A DNA stretch of 24,457 nucleotides from Candidatus Omnitrophota bacterium (lineage in GTDB: Bacteria; Omnitrophota; Gorgyraeia; 2-01-FULL-45-10): positions 1 through 24,457 of the forward strand of contig JAPLMI010000210.1 in the NCBI GenBank assembly GCA_026387115.1, written 5' to 3'. Made by a program: the position numbers and the translations under genes. How positions within the stretch are numbered: position 1 is the first letter of the stretch; the number at the start of each line of letters is the position of its first letter. Positions 13,577 through 20,893 of the stretch are shown here, piece by piece. Under the pieces are notes generated by a model, which did not search any database, was not told the DNA's origin, and saw only the letters and a program-made list of their open reading frames with translations.

Positions 13577-14746
13577 GTAGGAGTTGTTCAGGGCTATTTT
13601 TACGTCTTTCTTTCTCGCCTTGTTCGGGACGCAGTCGATATCGCATTCCGGGTCCGGCGTCTCGTAATTGATGGTCGGCGGAATGACGCTGTCGCGCATG
13701 GCAAGACAGCAGGCTATCGCCTCCAACGCGCTTGCGGTGCCCATCGTGTGGCCGAGCATCGATTTTATGGAACTGACCGGCAAATTTTTGGCCCTATCGC
13801 CGAATACATCCTTAATCGCCGCTGTTTCGGTCTTGTCGTTCAAGCCCGTGCCTGTGCCGTGGGCTGATATGTAATCGACATCTTCTTTCCTGATGCCGCT
13901 ATTCTTTATGGCCTTCTCCATCACCTTCGCGACACCCTTTTCGCTCGGTATCGTCATGTTGGAGGCATCACAGCTAAGCCCGTAACCTAAAACTTCCGCG
14001 TAGACTTTCACGCCGCGTCTTTTGGCGCTCTCCAGGCTCTCTACCAGAAGCATGGCTCCGCCCTCGCCAAGCATCATCCCTCTTCGATTCTTGTCGAATG
14101 GCTGGCCTTTTTCCGGCGCCATCGCGAATAACCGGCTAAACCCCATGAAGGCAAGTTTAGACAAAGGATCGGTTCCGCCGGCAAGCATCATGTCGATCCT
14201 GCCGGTCCTTATAAGGTCAAAAGCCAGCCCGATCGAATAGTTGCCCGCCGCGCAGGCGGTCGGTATCACAAAATTATAATTGGTCAATCCGAAAAAGAAC
14301 GCGACGTTATCCGAAAGATTGTTTACCGGAAAGTTCCTGACGTTCGACGGATAGACGTCGTCTTCGCCCGTTCTCGTCCAGAACTTGTCTATCATCTCTA
14401 TGGATGGCGCCTCGCCCATCGTAGTGCCGATAATAATACCGATCGATCCCCGCTCATCTTTTTTAAGATTAATATCGCCGTCTTCAAGGGCAAGCTTTGT
14501 CGCGGCTATGGCAAGCTGTGAGCCGCGGCCGATAGCTTTGCTTATCGTCTTCGGCATGAAATCCTCGGCTGTGAAATTTTTGATCTCGCCCGCGCGGTGA
14601 GTCGGAAATTCCGAAGTGCCGAACCGTTCGACTTCGCCTATTCCGGATTTACCGGCGATCAGGTTCTTCCAGAAATCGTCTTTACCGATACCGATGGATG
14701 TTACAACGCCTATTCCGGTTATGACGACTCTCCTATTTGCAGGCAA
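13529..14746 (-). CDS. Beta-ketoacyl-ACP synthase II type, catalytic (KS-alpha)
   Basis: A 405-residue condensing enzyme with a complete active site: P-T-A-C-A-A-G with C165, S-A-H-G-T-G-T with H296, S-S-I-K-S-M-L-G-H-T with K328 and H333. Together with the inactive homologue at 16150-17391 it suits a KS-alpha/chain-length-factor pair of a type II polyketide or polyene synthase, which decarboxylates and condenses malonyl-ACP units in the cytoplasm. It overlaps the dehydratase gene by 14 bp upstream and the first cassette gene by one base (TAATG) downstream. Its last ~45 bp recur three times further downstream. A housekeeping FabF role cannot be excluded but the pairing argues for a dedicated pathway. 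Confidence 0.92.
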   Translation of the reverse strand: MPANRRVVITGIGVVTSIGIGKDDFWKNLIAGKSGIGEVERFGTSEFPTHRAGEIKNFTAEDFMPKTISKAIGRGSQLAIAATKLALEDGDINLKKDERGSIGIIIGTTMGEAPSIEMIDKFWTRTGEDDVYPSNVRNFPVNNLSDNVAFFFGLTNYNFVIPTACAAGNYSIGLAFDLIRTGRIDMMLAGGTDPLSKLAFMGFSRLFAMAPEKGQPFDKNRRGMMLGEGGAMLLVESLESAKRRGVKVYAEVLGYGLSCDASNMTIPSEKGVAKVMEKAIKNSGIRKEDVDYISAHGTGTGLNDKTETAAIKDVFGDRAKNLPVSSIKSMLGHTMGTASALEAIACCLAMRDSVIPPTINYETPDPECDIDCVPNKARKKDVKIALNNSYAFGGNNACVVFGRYS

Positions 14747-15155
14747 AGGTCATCTCTCCTTTGGCGACTGTCGCGCCATCGACCGATGCCTCGGTCTCGA
14801 AGATGCCGCCAATATGCGTCATCTTTACCGTCTTCACCAATATGTCAAGACGATCTCCCGGAACAACAACTTTGGATAATCGTATCTTTATGTTCGTCAC
14901 GTAAAATTGCGTCGCGGTGAGATCCTTTATGCTTACTTTCAGCAGGACGCAGGCCGCCTGGGCCATGCCTTCGGCTATCAGCGCGCCCGGGAAGACCGGA
15001 TTTTCCGGGAAATGGCCGCGGAAGTAATCCTCGTCTATGCTGATATTCTTGTATGCCTTTACGTATTCGCCTTCCTTAATATCTGTGACCCTGTCAAGCA
15101 TGAGAAATGGAAAGCGCTGAGGTATGAGGCTCTTTATCTCTTCGGTATTAAGCAT
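14733..15155 (-). CDS. FabZ-type 3-hydroxyacyl-ACP dehydratase
   Basis: A 140-residue hot-dog protein. The catalytic motif R-G-H-F-P-E-N-P-V-F-P-G (H48) and E62 in L-I-A-E-G-M-A-Q-A are both present, and the N-terminal I-P-Q-R-F-P-F-L-M-L-D-R is typical of FabZ. It would remove water from the 3-hydroxyacyl-ACP made by the FabG homologue, giving the trans-2-enoyl product. No enoyl reductase lies in the cluster, so double bonds may persist, which favours a polyene. It begins 5 bp after the ACP stop and overlaps the ketosynthase start. Confidence 0.92.
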   Translation of the reverse strand: MLNTEEIKSLIPQRFPFLMLDRVTDIKEGEYVKAYKNISIDEDYFRGHFPENPVFPGALIAEGMAQAACVLLKVSIKDLTATQFYVTNIKIRLSKVVVPGDRLDILVKTVKMTHIGGIFETEASVDGATVAKGEMTFACK

Positions 15156-15160
15156 ATTAT

Positions 15161-15409
15161 TTATAAGTATTCCTTCGTCAGATTTATGGTCTCTTTAAGA
15201 TTTTTTAACTTGCCGAGTTTCTCTTCCGGCACCTGAATCTTGTATTTCTTCTCCATCGCGGCCAGAATCTCAAGCGCCATCATCGAATCCATCCCGAGAT
15301 CTTCGACGAAATTTGCCTCCAGAGTAATCCTCTTCGGCTCGATCTCGACAATCTTCGCGATGATCTCGCGCAACTCTTTCTCCAAAGTCAAATCGTCTAC
15401 CTGCGGCAT
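15161..15409 (-). CDS. Acyl carrier protein
   Basis: An 82-residue carrier protein. The phosphopantetheine attachment site is E-D-L-G-M-D-S-M-M with Ser42. A methionine 12 codons upstream (15445) also opens the frame, but a full AAGGAGG (15424-15418) lies 8 bases before the ATG at 15409, so the shorter form is the real start. Its Shine-Dalgarno overlaps the FabG stop codon. The D-S-M in place of the housekeeping D-S-L suggests a dedicated carrier. No phosphopantetheinyl transferase is encoded in the window. Confidence 0.92.
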   Translation of the reverse strand: MPQVDDLTLEKELREIIAKIVEIEPKRITLEANFVEDLGMDSMMALEILAAMEKKYKIQVPEEKLGKLKNLKETINLTKEYL

Positions 15410-15417
15410 TCGCCTCA

Positions 15418-15424
15418 CCTCCTT
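15418..15424 (-). promoter_or_regulatory. Strong Shine-Dalgarno fixing the ACP start
   Basis: AAGGAGG on the minus strand, 8 bases before the ATG at 15409 and overlapping the TAA of the upstream reductase gene; it rules out the upstream ATG at 15445. Confidence 0.85.
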
Positions 15425-16157
15425 ATATAGCCAATCCGCCGTCAACTTTAATGACCTGGCCTGTGATATAACCAGACTTATCGCTCGCCAAAAACGAAAC
15501 GACCTTAGCGACCTCGTCCGGCCTGCCTAATCTGCCGGATGGTATCAACTTCAACAGCGCTTCTTTATTCTTCAGATCTTTCGTCATGTCCGTTTCGATA
15601 TAGCCGGGCGCGACCGCGTTCACCCTTATATTATAGGAAGCGACCTCTTTGGCAAGCGATTTGGTAAGCCCGACTATGCCGGCCTTGGCGCTCGCGTAAT
15701 TTACCTGGCGCGGCGTTCCCACAACGCCGGCAACCGACGATATGTTTATGATATTCCCGCTTTTCTGTTTCATCATAGTCACGATGCATGCCTTCGCCAT
15801 ATTGAAATAGCCCGTAAGGTTCGTCTCTATAACGTCGCGCCACTCCGAAGGCTCCATGAACATTAACGCCTTATCTTTTATGATGCCGGCGTTATTGACA
15901 AGGATATCGAGGTGTCCGAATTTCTTAAGCGTTTCGTCGATAACACCCTTTGCCTGAGCGTATTCGCGCGAATCGGATTTGACCGCTTCGGCCTCGCCTT
16001 TCATCTCCTTAATTTCGTCCAACAATATTGCCGCCGCCTCGGCGCTTTTTAAATATGTAAAGACGACCTTCGCGCCGTTCCGAACGAGATCCAGGACGAT
16101 CGCGCGTCCGATACCGCGAGAGCCGCCCGTAACTATCGCTGCTCTATTTTTAAGCAT
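15423..16157 (-). CDS. FabG-type 3-oxoacyl-ACP reductase (SDR)
   Basis: A 244-residue classical short-chain dehydrogenase. Cofactor motif T-G-G-S-R-G-I-G-R-A (10-19), N-N-A-G (88-91), and the catalytic set S141, Y154 and K158 (Y-A-S-A-K) are intact. NADPH preference is likely from the basic residue in the Gly-rich loop. It would reduce the 3-oxo group after each condensation. Overlaps the chain-length-factor gene by 8 bp and is followed directly by the ACP gene, all in one operon. Confidence 0.93.
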   Translation of the reverse strand: MLKNRAAIVTGGSRGIGRAIVLDLVRNGAKVVFTYLKSAEAAAILLDEIKEMKGEAEAVKSDSREYAQAKGVIDETLKKFGHLDILVNNAGIIKDKALMFMEPSEWRDVIETNLTGYFNMAKACIVTMMKQKSGNIINISSVAGVVGTPRQVNYASAKAGIVGLTKSLAKEVASYNIRVNAVAPGYIETDMTKDLKNKEALLKLIPSGRLGRPDEVAKVVSFLASDKSGYITGQVIKVDGGLAI

Positions 16158-17391
16158 ATCTTCCTATCGCCAGGCACGAATTCGAGCCGGTCGGGCTGAA
16201 AGAGTCTATCAGAATCCTATCGATCTTCGCTTCACGCGCCTCGTTCGGGACGTAGTCGAGGTCACAGCGCCTGTCCGGCTTTTCGTAATTAATCGTCGGC
16301 GGAATAAAATTGTATTCTAAAACGCCGATCGATCCGGCCAGATTCATCGCGCCGGAAGCGGAGAACGTCTCGCCGACCATAGATTTTATCGAACTGGCCG
16401 GAATTTCCTTAGCCCTATCGCCGAAGACATTCTTAACGGCCACGGTCTCCATCGCGTCGCAGTCCAGCGTCGAATCGGCGCTCGCGCTTATATATCCGAT
16501 ATCGCCTGTCGCAAGGCGCGCGTCTTCGAGGCACGCCTTTATGGCTGCGGCCGCGCCCAGGGCTTTGGGGCTGTAAATATTTTTACTGTCCGGGTCGAAC
16601 GAAGTGCCGTAACCCAGCACCTCGGCGTAAACGTGAGCCTTCCTGATTTTGGCGTGTTCGAGTTCTTCTAAAATCACGATCGAGGCGCCTTCGCCGAATA
16701 GAATCCCGTTCCTGCGCTTGTCAAAGGGGCAATTGACCTCTAACTTCCCGGGCCTGGAACCGGCAAGATGGCCGATCTTGTGAAAACCTTTGTATGTCTG
16801 TTCACAGAGCTCCTCCACGCCGCCTGTCAAAACAACTTTATATTCATATAAATTAATCATATTCATCGCGTAGTAGATCGCGTCAATAGCGGAACAGAAT
16901 CCCGTAGAGATCGTACTGTTAAAACCCTGTATATTGAAACGTATCGATATCTGGCTTGCCGGAGAATTTATGACGGTATTAGGAAAGAGCGCTGGATTGA
17001 CGGAGCGCGGGCCATCCCGCAGGCCTTCCTTATCAAATTCACTTATCGACCAGACCGAGCCAAGTGTCGATCCCAGGGAAACCCCGAAGAGATCGGTGTC
17101 CTCTTCAGTCAAAGGCTGCTTTATTCCGGCGTCATCGAGCGCCAATTTCGAAGCCGAGAGCGCAAGTTTTGTCGACCTATCCAGGTTTCGCAAGCCCTTC
17201 ATCCCAAGGATTGCCTCCGAATTAAAATCCGTTATCTCGCCCGCAAGCTTACTCCTCAGGTTAGCGGTATCGAACAATGTTACGGGCTTCACCCCTGACC
17301 TGCCCGTTTTAAGGGCTTTCCAGAATTCGTCCTTGCCGATGCCGTTCGAGGCAAGAACCCCTATTCCTGTGATTACCACCCTTTTATCCAT
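16150..17391 (-). CDS. Ketosynthase-like chain-length factor (KS-beta), catalytic residues lost
   Basis: A 413-residue FabF-fold protein in which every catalytic residue is replaced. At the nucleophile the sequence reads S-T-G-F-C-S-A, putting F165 in the place of Cys with a Cys one residue later; the first His is S304 (S-A-S-A-D-S-T against S-A-H-G-T-G-T) and the second His is E341 (M-V-G-E-T). The lysine of S-S-I-K-S-M is kept. This is the mark of chain-length factors that pair with an active ketosynthase in type II polyketide and aryl-polyene systems. It is the first gene of the biosynthetic operon, 63 bp after the small HTH gene; the ribosome-binding site is weak (AAAGAA). Confidence 0.9.
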   Translation of the reverse strand: MDKRVVITGIGVLASNGIGKDEFWKALKTGRSGVKPVTLFDTANLRSKLAGEITDFNSEAILGMKGLRNLDRSTKLALSASKLALDDAGIKQPLTEEDTDLFGVSLGSTLGSVWSISEFDKEGLRDGPRSVNPALFPNTVINSPASQISIRFNIQGFNSTISTGFCSAIDAIYYAMNMINLYEYKVVLTGGVEELCEQTYKGFHKIGHLAGSRPGKLEVNCPFDKRRNGILFGEGASIVILEELEHAKIRKAHVYAEVLGYGTSFDPDSKNIYSPKALGAAAAIKACLEDARLATGDIGYISASADSTLDCDAMETVAVKNVFGDRAKEIPASSIKSMVGETFSASGAMNLAGSIGVLEYNFIPPTINYEKPDRRCDLDYVPNEAREAKIDRILIDSFSPTGSNSCLAIGRYA

Positions 17392-17401
17392 ATATTCTTT
17401 A

Positions 17402-17409
17402 TATAGGGT
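17402..17409. promoter_or_regulatory. TATAGGGT half-site before the chain-length-factor gene
   Basis: An ATATAGGGTG identical over 10 bp to the one at 17700-17709 lies 10 bp before the chain-length-factor ATG. It could be a second binding site for the small HTH protein, linking it to the biosynthetic genes. Confidence 0.35.
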
Positions 17410-17422
17410 GCTCCATAAACAC

Positions 17423-17457
17423 TAATACCCAGCCTAAGGATATTAGACCGGGTATTA
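17423..17457. promoter_or_regulatory. Hairpin between the HTH gene and the biosynthetic operon
   Basis: An 8-bp perfect stem (TAATACCC with GGGTATTA), a 3x3 internal loop, a 4-bp stem (CTAA with TTAG) and a 5-nt loop. It overlaps the stop codon of the HTH gene. There is no T-run, so it is not a standard terminator; an attenuator, mRNA-processing site or protein site are possible. Confidence 0.45.
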
Positions 17458-17652
17458 TCTGGTACGCTTGTTATTCTCTTTTTCTTCCTGCTCAGTAATC
17501 CAGCGGTCTATCGTCGACTTCTTGAACCGCCAGTTGGCGCCAACCTTAAAACATGGAAGCTTCCCGCACTTTGCGTGCTTGTAAATGGTGACGGGCTGCA
17601 TCCTCAGGTACCTGGCAACCTCCTGAACCGTGAAGACAGTGTCTTCTGGCAT
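17455..17652 (-). CDS. Small excisionase/MerR-type HTH DNA-binding protein
   Basis: A 65-residue protein that is essentially one winged helix-turn-helix of the excisionase (helix_turn_helix_17) type: F-T-V-Q-E-V-A-R-Y-L-R-M-Q-P-V-T-I-Y-K, then G-K-L-P-C-F-K-V-G-A-N-W-R-F-K-K and I-D-R-W-I. It has its own promoter, overlapped by an inverted TATAGGGT repeat, and stands 63 bp before the biosynthetic operon with no terminator between, so autoregulation and control of the operon are plausible. Despite the family name no prophage or integrase genes are nearby, although an insertion array lies 4 kb downstream in the same operon. Confidence 0.82.
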   Translation of the reverse strand: MPEDTVFTVQEVARYLRMQPVTIYKHAKCGKLPCFKVGANWRFKKSTIDRWITEQEEKENNKRTR

Positions 17653-17700
17653 ACGAGCACCACCTTTTAATATCAGTTATACTTTGTTGGTATGGGCTAA

Positions 17701-17728
17701 TATAGGGTGATACAAAGTATACCCTATA
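17701..17728. promoter_or_regulatory. Inverted repeat TATAGGGT...ACCCTATA over the HTH promoter
   Basis: Eight-bp arms (17701-17708 and 17721-17728) with an inner near-dyad GATAC-AAA-GTATA. One arm lies in the promoter spacer and the other at the expected transcription start, which suits an autorepression operator. Confidence 0.6.
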
Positions 17729-17743
17729 ATCCGAGATTGTCAA
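17716..17743 (-). promoter_or_regulatory. Promoter of the HTH gene and probably the biosynthetic operon, TTGACA-N16-TATACT
   Basis: TTGACA (17743-17738) and TATACT (17721-17716) on the minus strand are 16 bp apart, giving a ~57-base leader before the HTH ATG at 17652. It lies in the only gap (17653-17771) between the glycan genes and the biosynthetic genes. Confidence 0.65.
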
Positions 17744-17771
17744 GCGTTAGGAACTGAATATTTTGGATGGA

Positions 17772-18965
17772 TTATTGCAACTTCTTTAAAATTAATGGGT
17801 TAGACGCAATGGCTTTTGCGGCGATTTTGTTGGCGGTAGGCGTAAAATGGCCGTCTAGGTCAAAAAAGAGATGCTCATCCCTGGCTTTTAATAAATCCGG
17901 CAGGAGATTTATGCAGGGAATGTTGCTGCGCTTCGCGTAATCCTCCAATATATCGAAGGCATAATAATCGTCGTAGATTTTCCCCTTCTCGAATCCCCAG
18001 TATACCCTTCCCTCGCTCCACATGTCCGGCCCAACGTGAATTCCGTAAGGATAGACCACAAGTATCATGGGCGTGCCTCGCTCGCGAAAGAGGTCCCTTA
18101 TCATGTTCAGATATTTTTCGCACCGCTTAAAGTGAACTTTCACCTGGGGAAGTTTGTCGCGGCCCCTTATCATCAGGTAACCGTCATATTCGATCGGATC
18201 CTTCGCCATTTCACCCTTTTTCGCCACGATCAACGCCTTCGCGCGCTTACCCTCAAGTTTCGCCCGGATGTAGCCGCGCAAGCCCAATATCCTTATCTTA
18301 TCGAAGAGCCTTACGAACTTATTATGGATGAACGAACATGCCTTGCTGTGAAGCCGCATAAAAGCCCACCAGTCGCGTTTTCCGTAGGCGTAAGTCGGGT
18401 CGCACCGCAGGATATTTCCGCTTTTATCATAGACAAGGCTCTTCTCGTTTCGCCAATCGTCCGCGAGATCCGAAAAATCAAAGAAGTAGAGGACGATGTC
18501 CGGCTCGAATTCCAGGTATTCATCGCGCGCCTTCAGGTAATTGGAAAGCGGCGAGGATCCGCCGATCCCGGCGTTTATCACTTCCACATTCCCGCCCCGT
18601 TCCTTAAGGTATTTTTCGACGAGATACGGTATCGTCTCGTCCTCTTCAGCGCCGACGCCGAAGAGGAAGGAATCGCCCATCGCCAATATCCTGATTGTGC
18701 CGGGTTTCTTCGAAAGTGCAATATCCTCGCCCCTGAAACCGTAATTATTTATCCGGATAAAGACACTGTACTCATTATTTTTGGGGGCTATCAGACGGAA
18801 CGAGCTATTCGGCTTAAAGGCGTGGTGGTATTTTTTATTCGGTTCGCCCATGCAATTTTTGAGGCCCCTGTTCTTATCGAACAGGCCGCATATCCTTAGA
18901 GAGGCCTCCGCGGCCATGAAAAAAATTATACCTATATATAATATCATTAAAATTCTTTTAGCCAT
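17772..18965 (-). CDS. Membrane-anchored SGNH/GDSL-fold hydrolase
   Basis: A 397-residue protein with one N-terminal hydrophobic anchor (~4-19). The GDSL block is I-R-I-L-A-M-G-D-S-F with Ser99, the glycine block N-A-G-I-G-G (131-136), and the C-terminal D-x-D-G-H-F-T pair with H373. Such proteins act outside the membrane as esterases or acyltransferases on glycans. An 8-bp overlap with the glycosyltransferase gene upstream points to joint work on a surface polymer. It has markedly higher GC than that neighbour. Confidence 0.85.
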   Translation of the reverse strand: MAKRILMILYIGIIFFMAAEASLRICGLFDKNRGLKNCMGEPNKKYHHAFKPNSSFRLIAPKNNEYSVFIRINNYGFRGEDIALSKKPGTIRILAMGDSFLFGVGAEEDETIPYLVEKYLKERGGNVEVINAGIGGSSPLSNYLKARDEYLEFEPDIVLYFFDFSDLADDWRNEKSLVYDKSGNILRCDPTYAYGKRDWWAFMRLHSKACSFIHNKFVRLFDKIRILGLRGYIRAKLEGKRAKALIVAKKGEMAKDPIEYDGYLMIRGRDKLPQVKVHFKRCEKYLNMIRDLFRERGTPMILVVYPYGIHVGPDMWSEGRVYWGFEKGKIYDDYYAFDILEDYAKRSNIPCINLLPDLLKARDEHLFFDLDGHFTPTANKIAAKAIASNPLILKKLQ

Positions 18966-20877
18966 TTCTTTTCGCCTTATGCGCTCTTAATAAATTGTTG
19001 TATGCGTCCGAATAATTCGGATCGATTTCCAGCGCCTTCTTAAATAGAGTTATTGCCTCATTAATTCTTCCTGTTTTTGCGTATATAATGCCCAGATTAT
19101 TGTAAGCCTTTATGTATTTGGGGTCTATCTTTAGTATATTTTTAAAGATATTCTCAGCCTCCTTTTCTCTTCCAACATTGCCATATACAAAGCCAAGATT
19201 ATTATAAGCTTCAATGAGATCGGGGTCCAGTTCTATCGCTTTTCTGTAGCAGTCTATGGCATTTTCGGTATCCGCGATTTCAGCGTAAACATTGCCAAGC
19301 CCATAATAGGCTTCTGTAAAATTCGGGCTAAGGCTGATTGCCTTACGGTACAATATTATTGATTTTTCATTTTCACCCAACCTGTAATAAGCGCCAGCCA
19401 GGTTATTATATGATTCCGCGTAAGCCGGATCTATTTCAATCGCTTTCTTGTACTCATCGACGGCTTCCGCTATAGCGCCTTTCTCATAGTAACTGACGCC
19501 GAGATTATTGTAATTCATACATAAGTTATCGAGAGAAGCGGCAACAGGAGCTCCGCTATTTATGATTAAAAAAGAAATTATAAGAACGGCAAAATAAGAC
19601 AAAAATTTCAGATAATTTGAGTTTTTAATAAGAATAAAAAACTCGTGGACTGCGTACGCGCTCATTATAATCAATAGAGGAACGATCGCAAAACGGTATC
19701 TTGAACCTACAAAGAACAAAATAACGGAAACGGCATAACCGACGATAAATAGGATTATTAATTGGAGCGCCTCATCTCTCCTTCTCGCGGCAAAGACCAA
19801 TCCCGTTACCGCAAATGGCGCCATGATTCCGAACGTAAAGAGTGGAAACCGTAATGCAGGAACGAATTTTTTACAAAAATTGAAATTTTCGTTTACCGCG
19901 ATTTCGGCCTTGTTTAGAAAAAGACGTAATTTTTTAAAGATGAGCAAACTATATTGATAAGGATTGTCTTTTATGAAACGAAGCCCTTTTTGAAACCAAT
20001 AACCCGAGGCTTCATACGGATCAAGATTCTTTCCTGTTTCGGTCCTTGCCATCTCTATGGATTGCTTGACCTGGGAAATGGGGGCATTGGATATGCCTTT
20101 TAACGTCGTGTATGCACCAGTAGCACCGGGATGATTCCCCATATAAAAATTTATCCCGCCATTTGCGGGAAACGGCGAAAGGTGTTTCGAGATTATGTAA
20201 TTTCTGATTGCAAACGGAGAAACGGCTATCAGTAAACCAGCGATGATAAAAACAAGGCTGATCGTACCCTGTAAAACTTTTTTATTTTTACGGGTGTAAA
20301 GCCAGAAAAGAAGGAAAGGTACCAGGAGAATCGCGTTCGCTCTCAGGAGGACAAACAAGCCCAACAAAAACCCGGATAAAATCCATAGGCCTTTCTTCTC
20401 ACTGCTTTCCGCATATAATAATCCCATGACAAAGCCTGTTAGAAGGAAGCCGGATATGGCAGCTTCCAGGATAAAAGCCGTATAGAAAATCGAAATGCCG
20501 TAACAGGCATATATAAAAAATGCCAGTAAGCCTATGGCTTTCTTATTGAATATCTTGACGCATATCAAGTAAAGAAAAATGCCGGTAACCGTGTCAATAA
20601 TAATCTGACACAACCCCACGGCTATTACGCTGTGCCCAAACAACTTATATATCAGGGCAAGAATAAAGGAATAATACGGATTAACATAGATAGTATCTTT
20701 AAATGCTAGGTTGCCTTCGAGGATTTCTCGCGCAAACTTATCATGGTACTGAGAATCGGCGGAGTAAAAGCCGAATACCGGAGTAGATTTGATCTGATCA
20801 AGATATATGATCCTTATGCTGAACGAAAGTATTAAAATTCCCAAGAATAACCATATATATTTCTTTTTGTTTGTCAT
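18958..20877 (-). CDS. GT-C glycosyltransferase (GT39/ArnT-like) fused to TPR repeats
   Basis: A 639-residue protein. Residues ~1-445 contain about a dozen hydrophobic segments with the GT39-like first loop (Y-S-A-D-S-Q-Y-H-D-K-F-A) and V-N-P-Y-Y-S-F-I-L-A. Residues ~455-639 hold five full 34-residue TPRs and part of a sixth, each with Y-N-N-L-G...Y-...A-I...Y-K-K-A-I-E-I-D-P; these also make a 102-bp DNA repeat at ~18970-19520. The family transfers sugars from a polyprenyl phosphate carrier across the membrane; the neighbouring GT2 enzyme could make that donor. The TPR part may hold acceptor proteins. AT-rich compared with both neighbours. Confidence 0.88.
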   Translation of the reverse strand: MTNKKKYIWLFLGILILSFSIRIIYLDQIKSTPVFGFYSADSQYHDKFAREILEGNLAFKDTIYVNPYYSFILALIYKLFGHSVIAVGLCQIIIDTVTGIFLYLICVKIFNKKAIGLLAFFIYACYGISIFYTAFILEAAISGFLLTGFVMGLLYAESSEKKGLWILSGFLLGLFVLLRANAILLVPFLLFWLYTRKNKKVLQGTISLVFIIAGLLIAVSPFAIRNYIISKHLSPFPANGGINFYMGNHPGATGAYTTLKGISNAPISQVKQSIEMARTETGKNLDPYEASGYWFQKGLRFIKDNPYQYSLLIFKKLRLFLNKAEIAVNENFNFCKKFVPALRFPLFTFGIMAPFAVTGLVFAARRRDEALQLIILFIVGYAVSVILFFVGSRYRFAIVPLLIIMSAYAVHEFFILIKNSNYLKFLSYFAVLIISFLIINSGAPVAASLDNLCMNYNNLGVSYYEKGAIAEAVDEYKKAIEIDPAYAESYNNLAGAYYRLGENEKSIILYRKAISLSPNFTEAYYGLGNVYAEIADTENAIDCYRKAIELDPDLIEAYNNLGFVYGNVGREKEAENIFKNILKIDPKYIKAYNNLGIIYAKTGRINEAITLFKKALEIDPNYSDAYNNLLRAHKAKRNG

Positions 20878-20893
20878 CGGTTTTGGTATATGC

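Noticed and set aside
17455..17652. Prophage or integrative element marked by an excisionase
   Set aside because: Excisionase-type HTH proteins are common stand-alone regulators; no phage, integrase or att-like repeat is seen around it.
18036..18899. Long plus-strand open frame (287 codons) opposite the SGNH hydrolase
   Set aside because: It is the antisense of a GC-rich gene with clear catalytic motifs; no ribosome-binding site or domain pattern.
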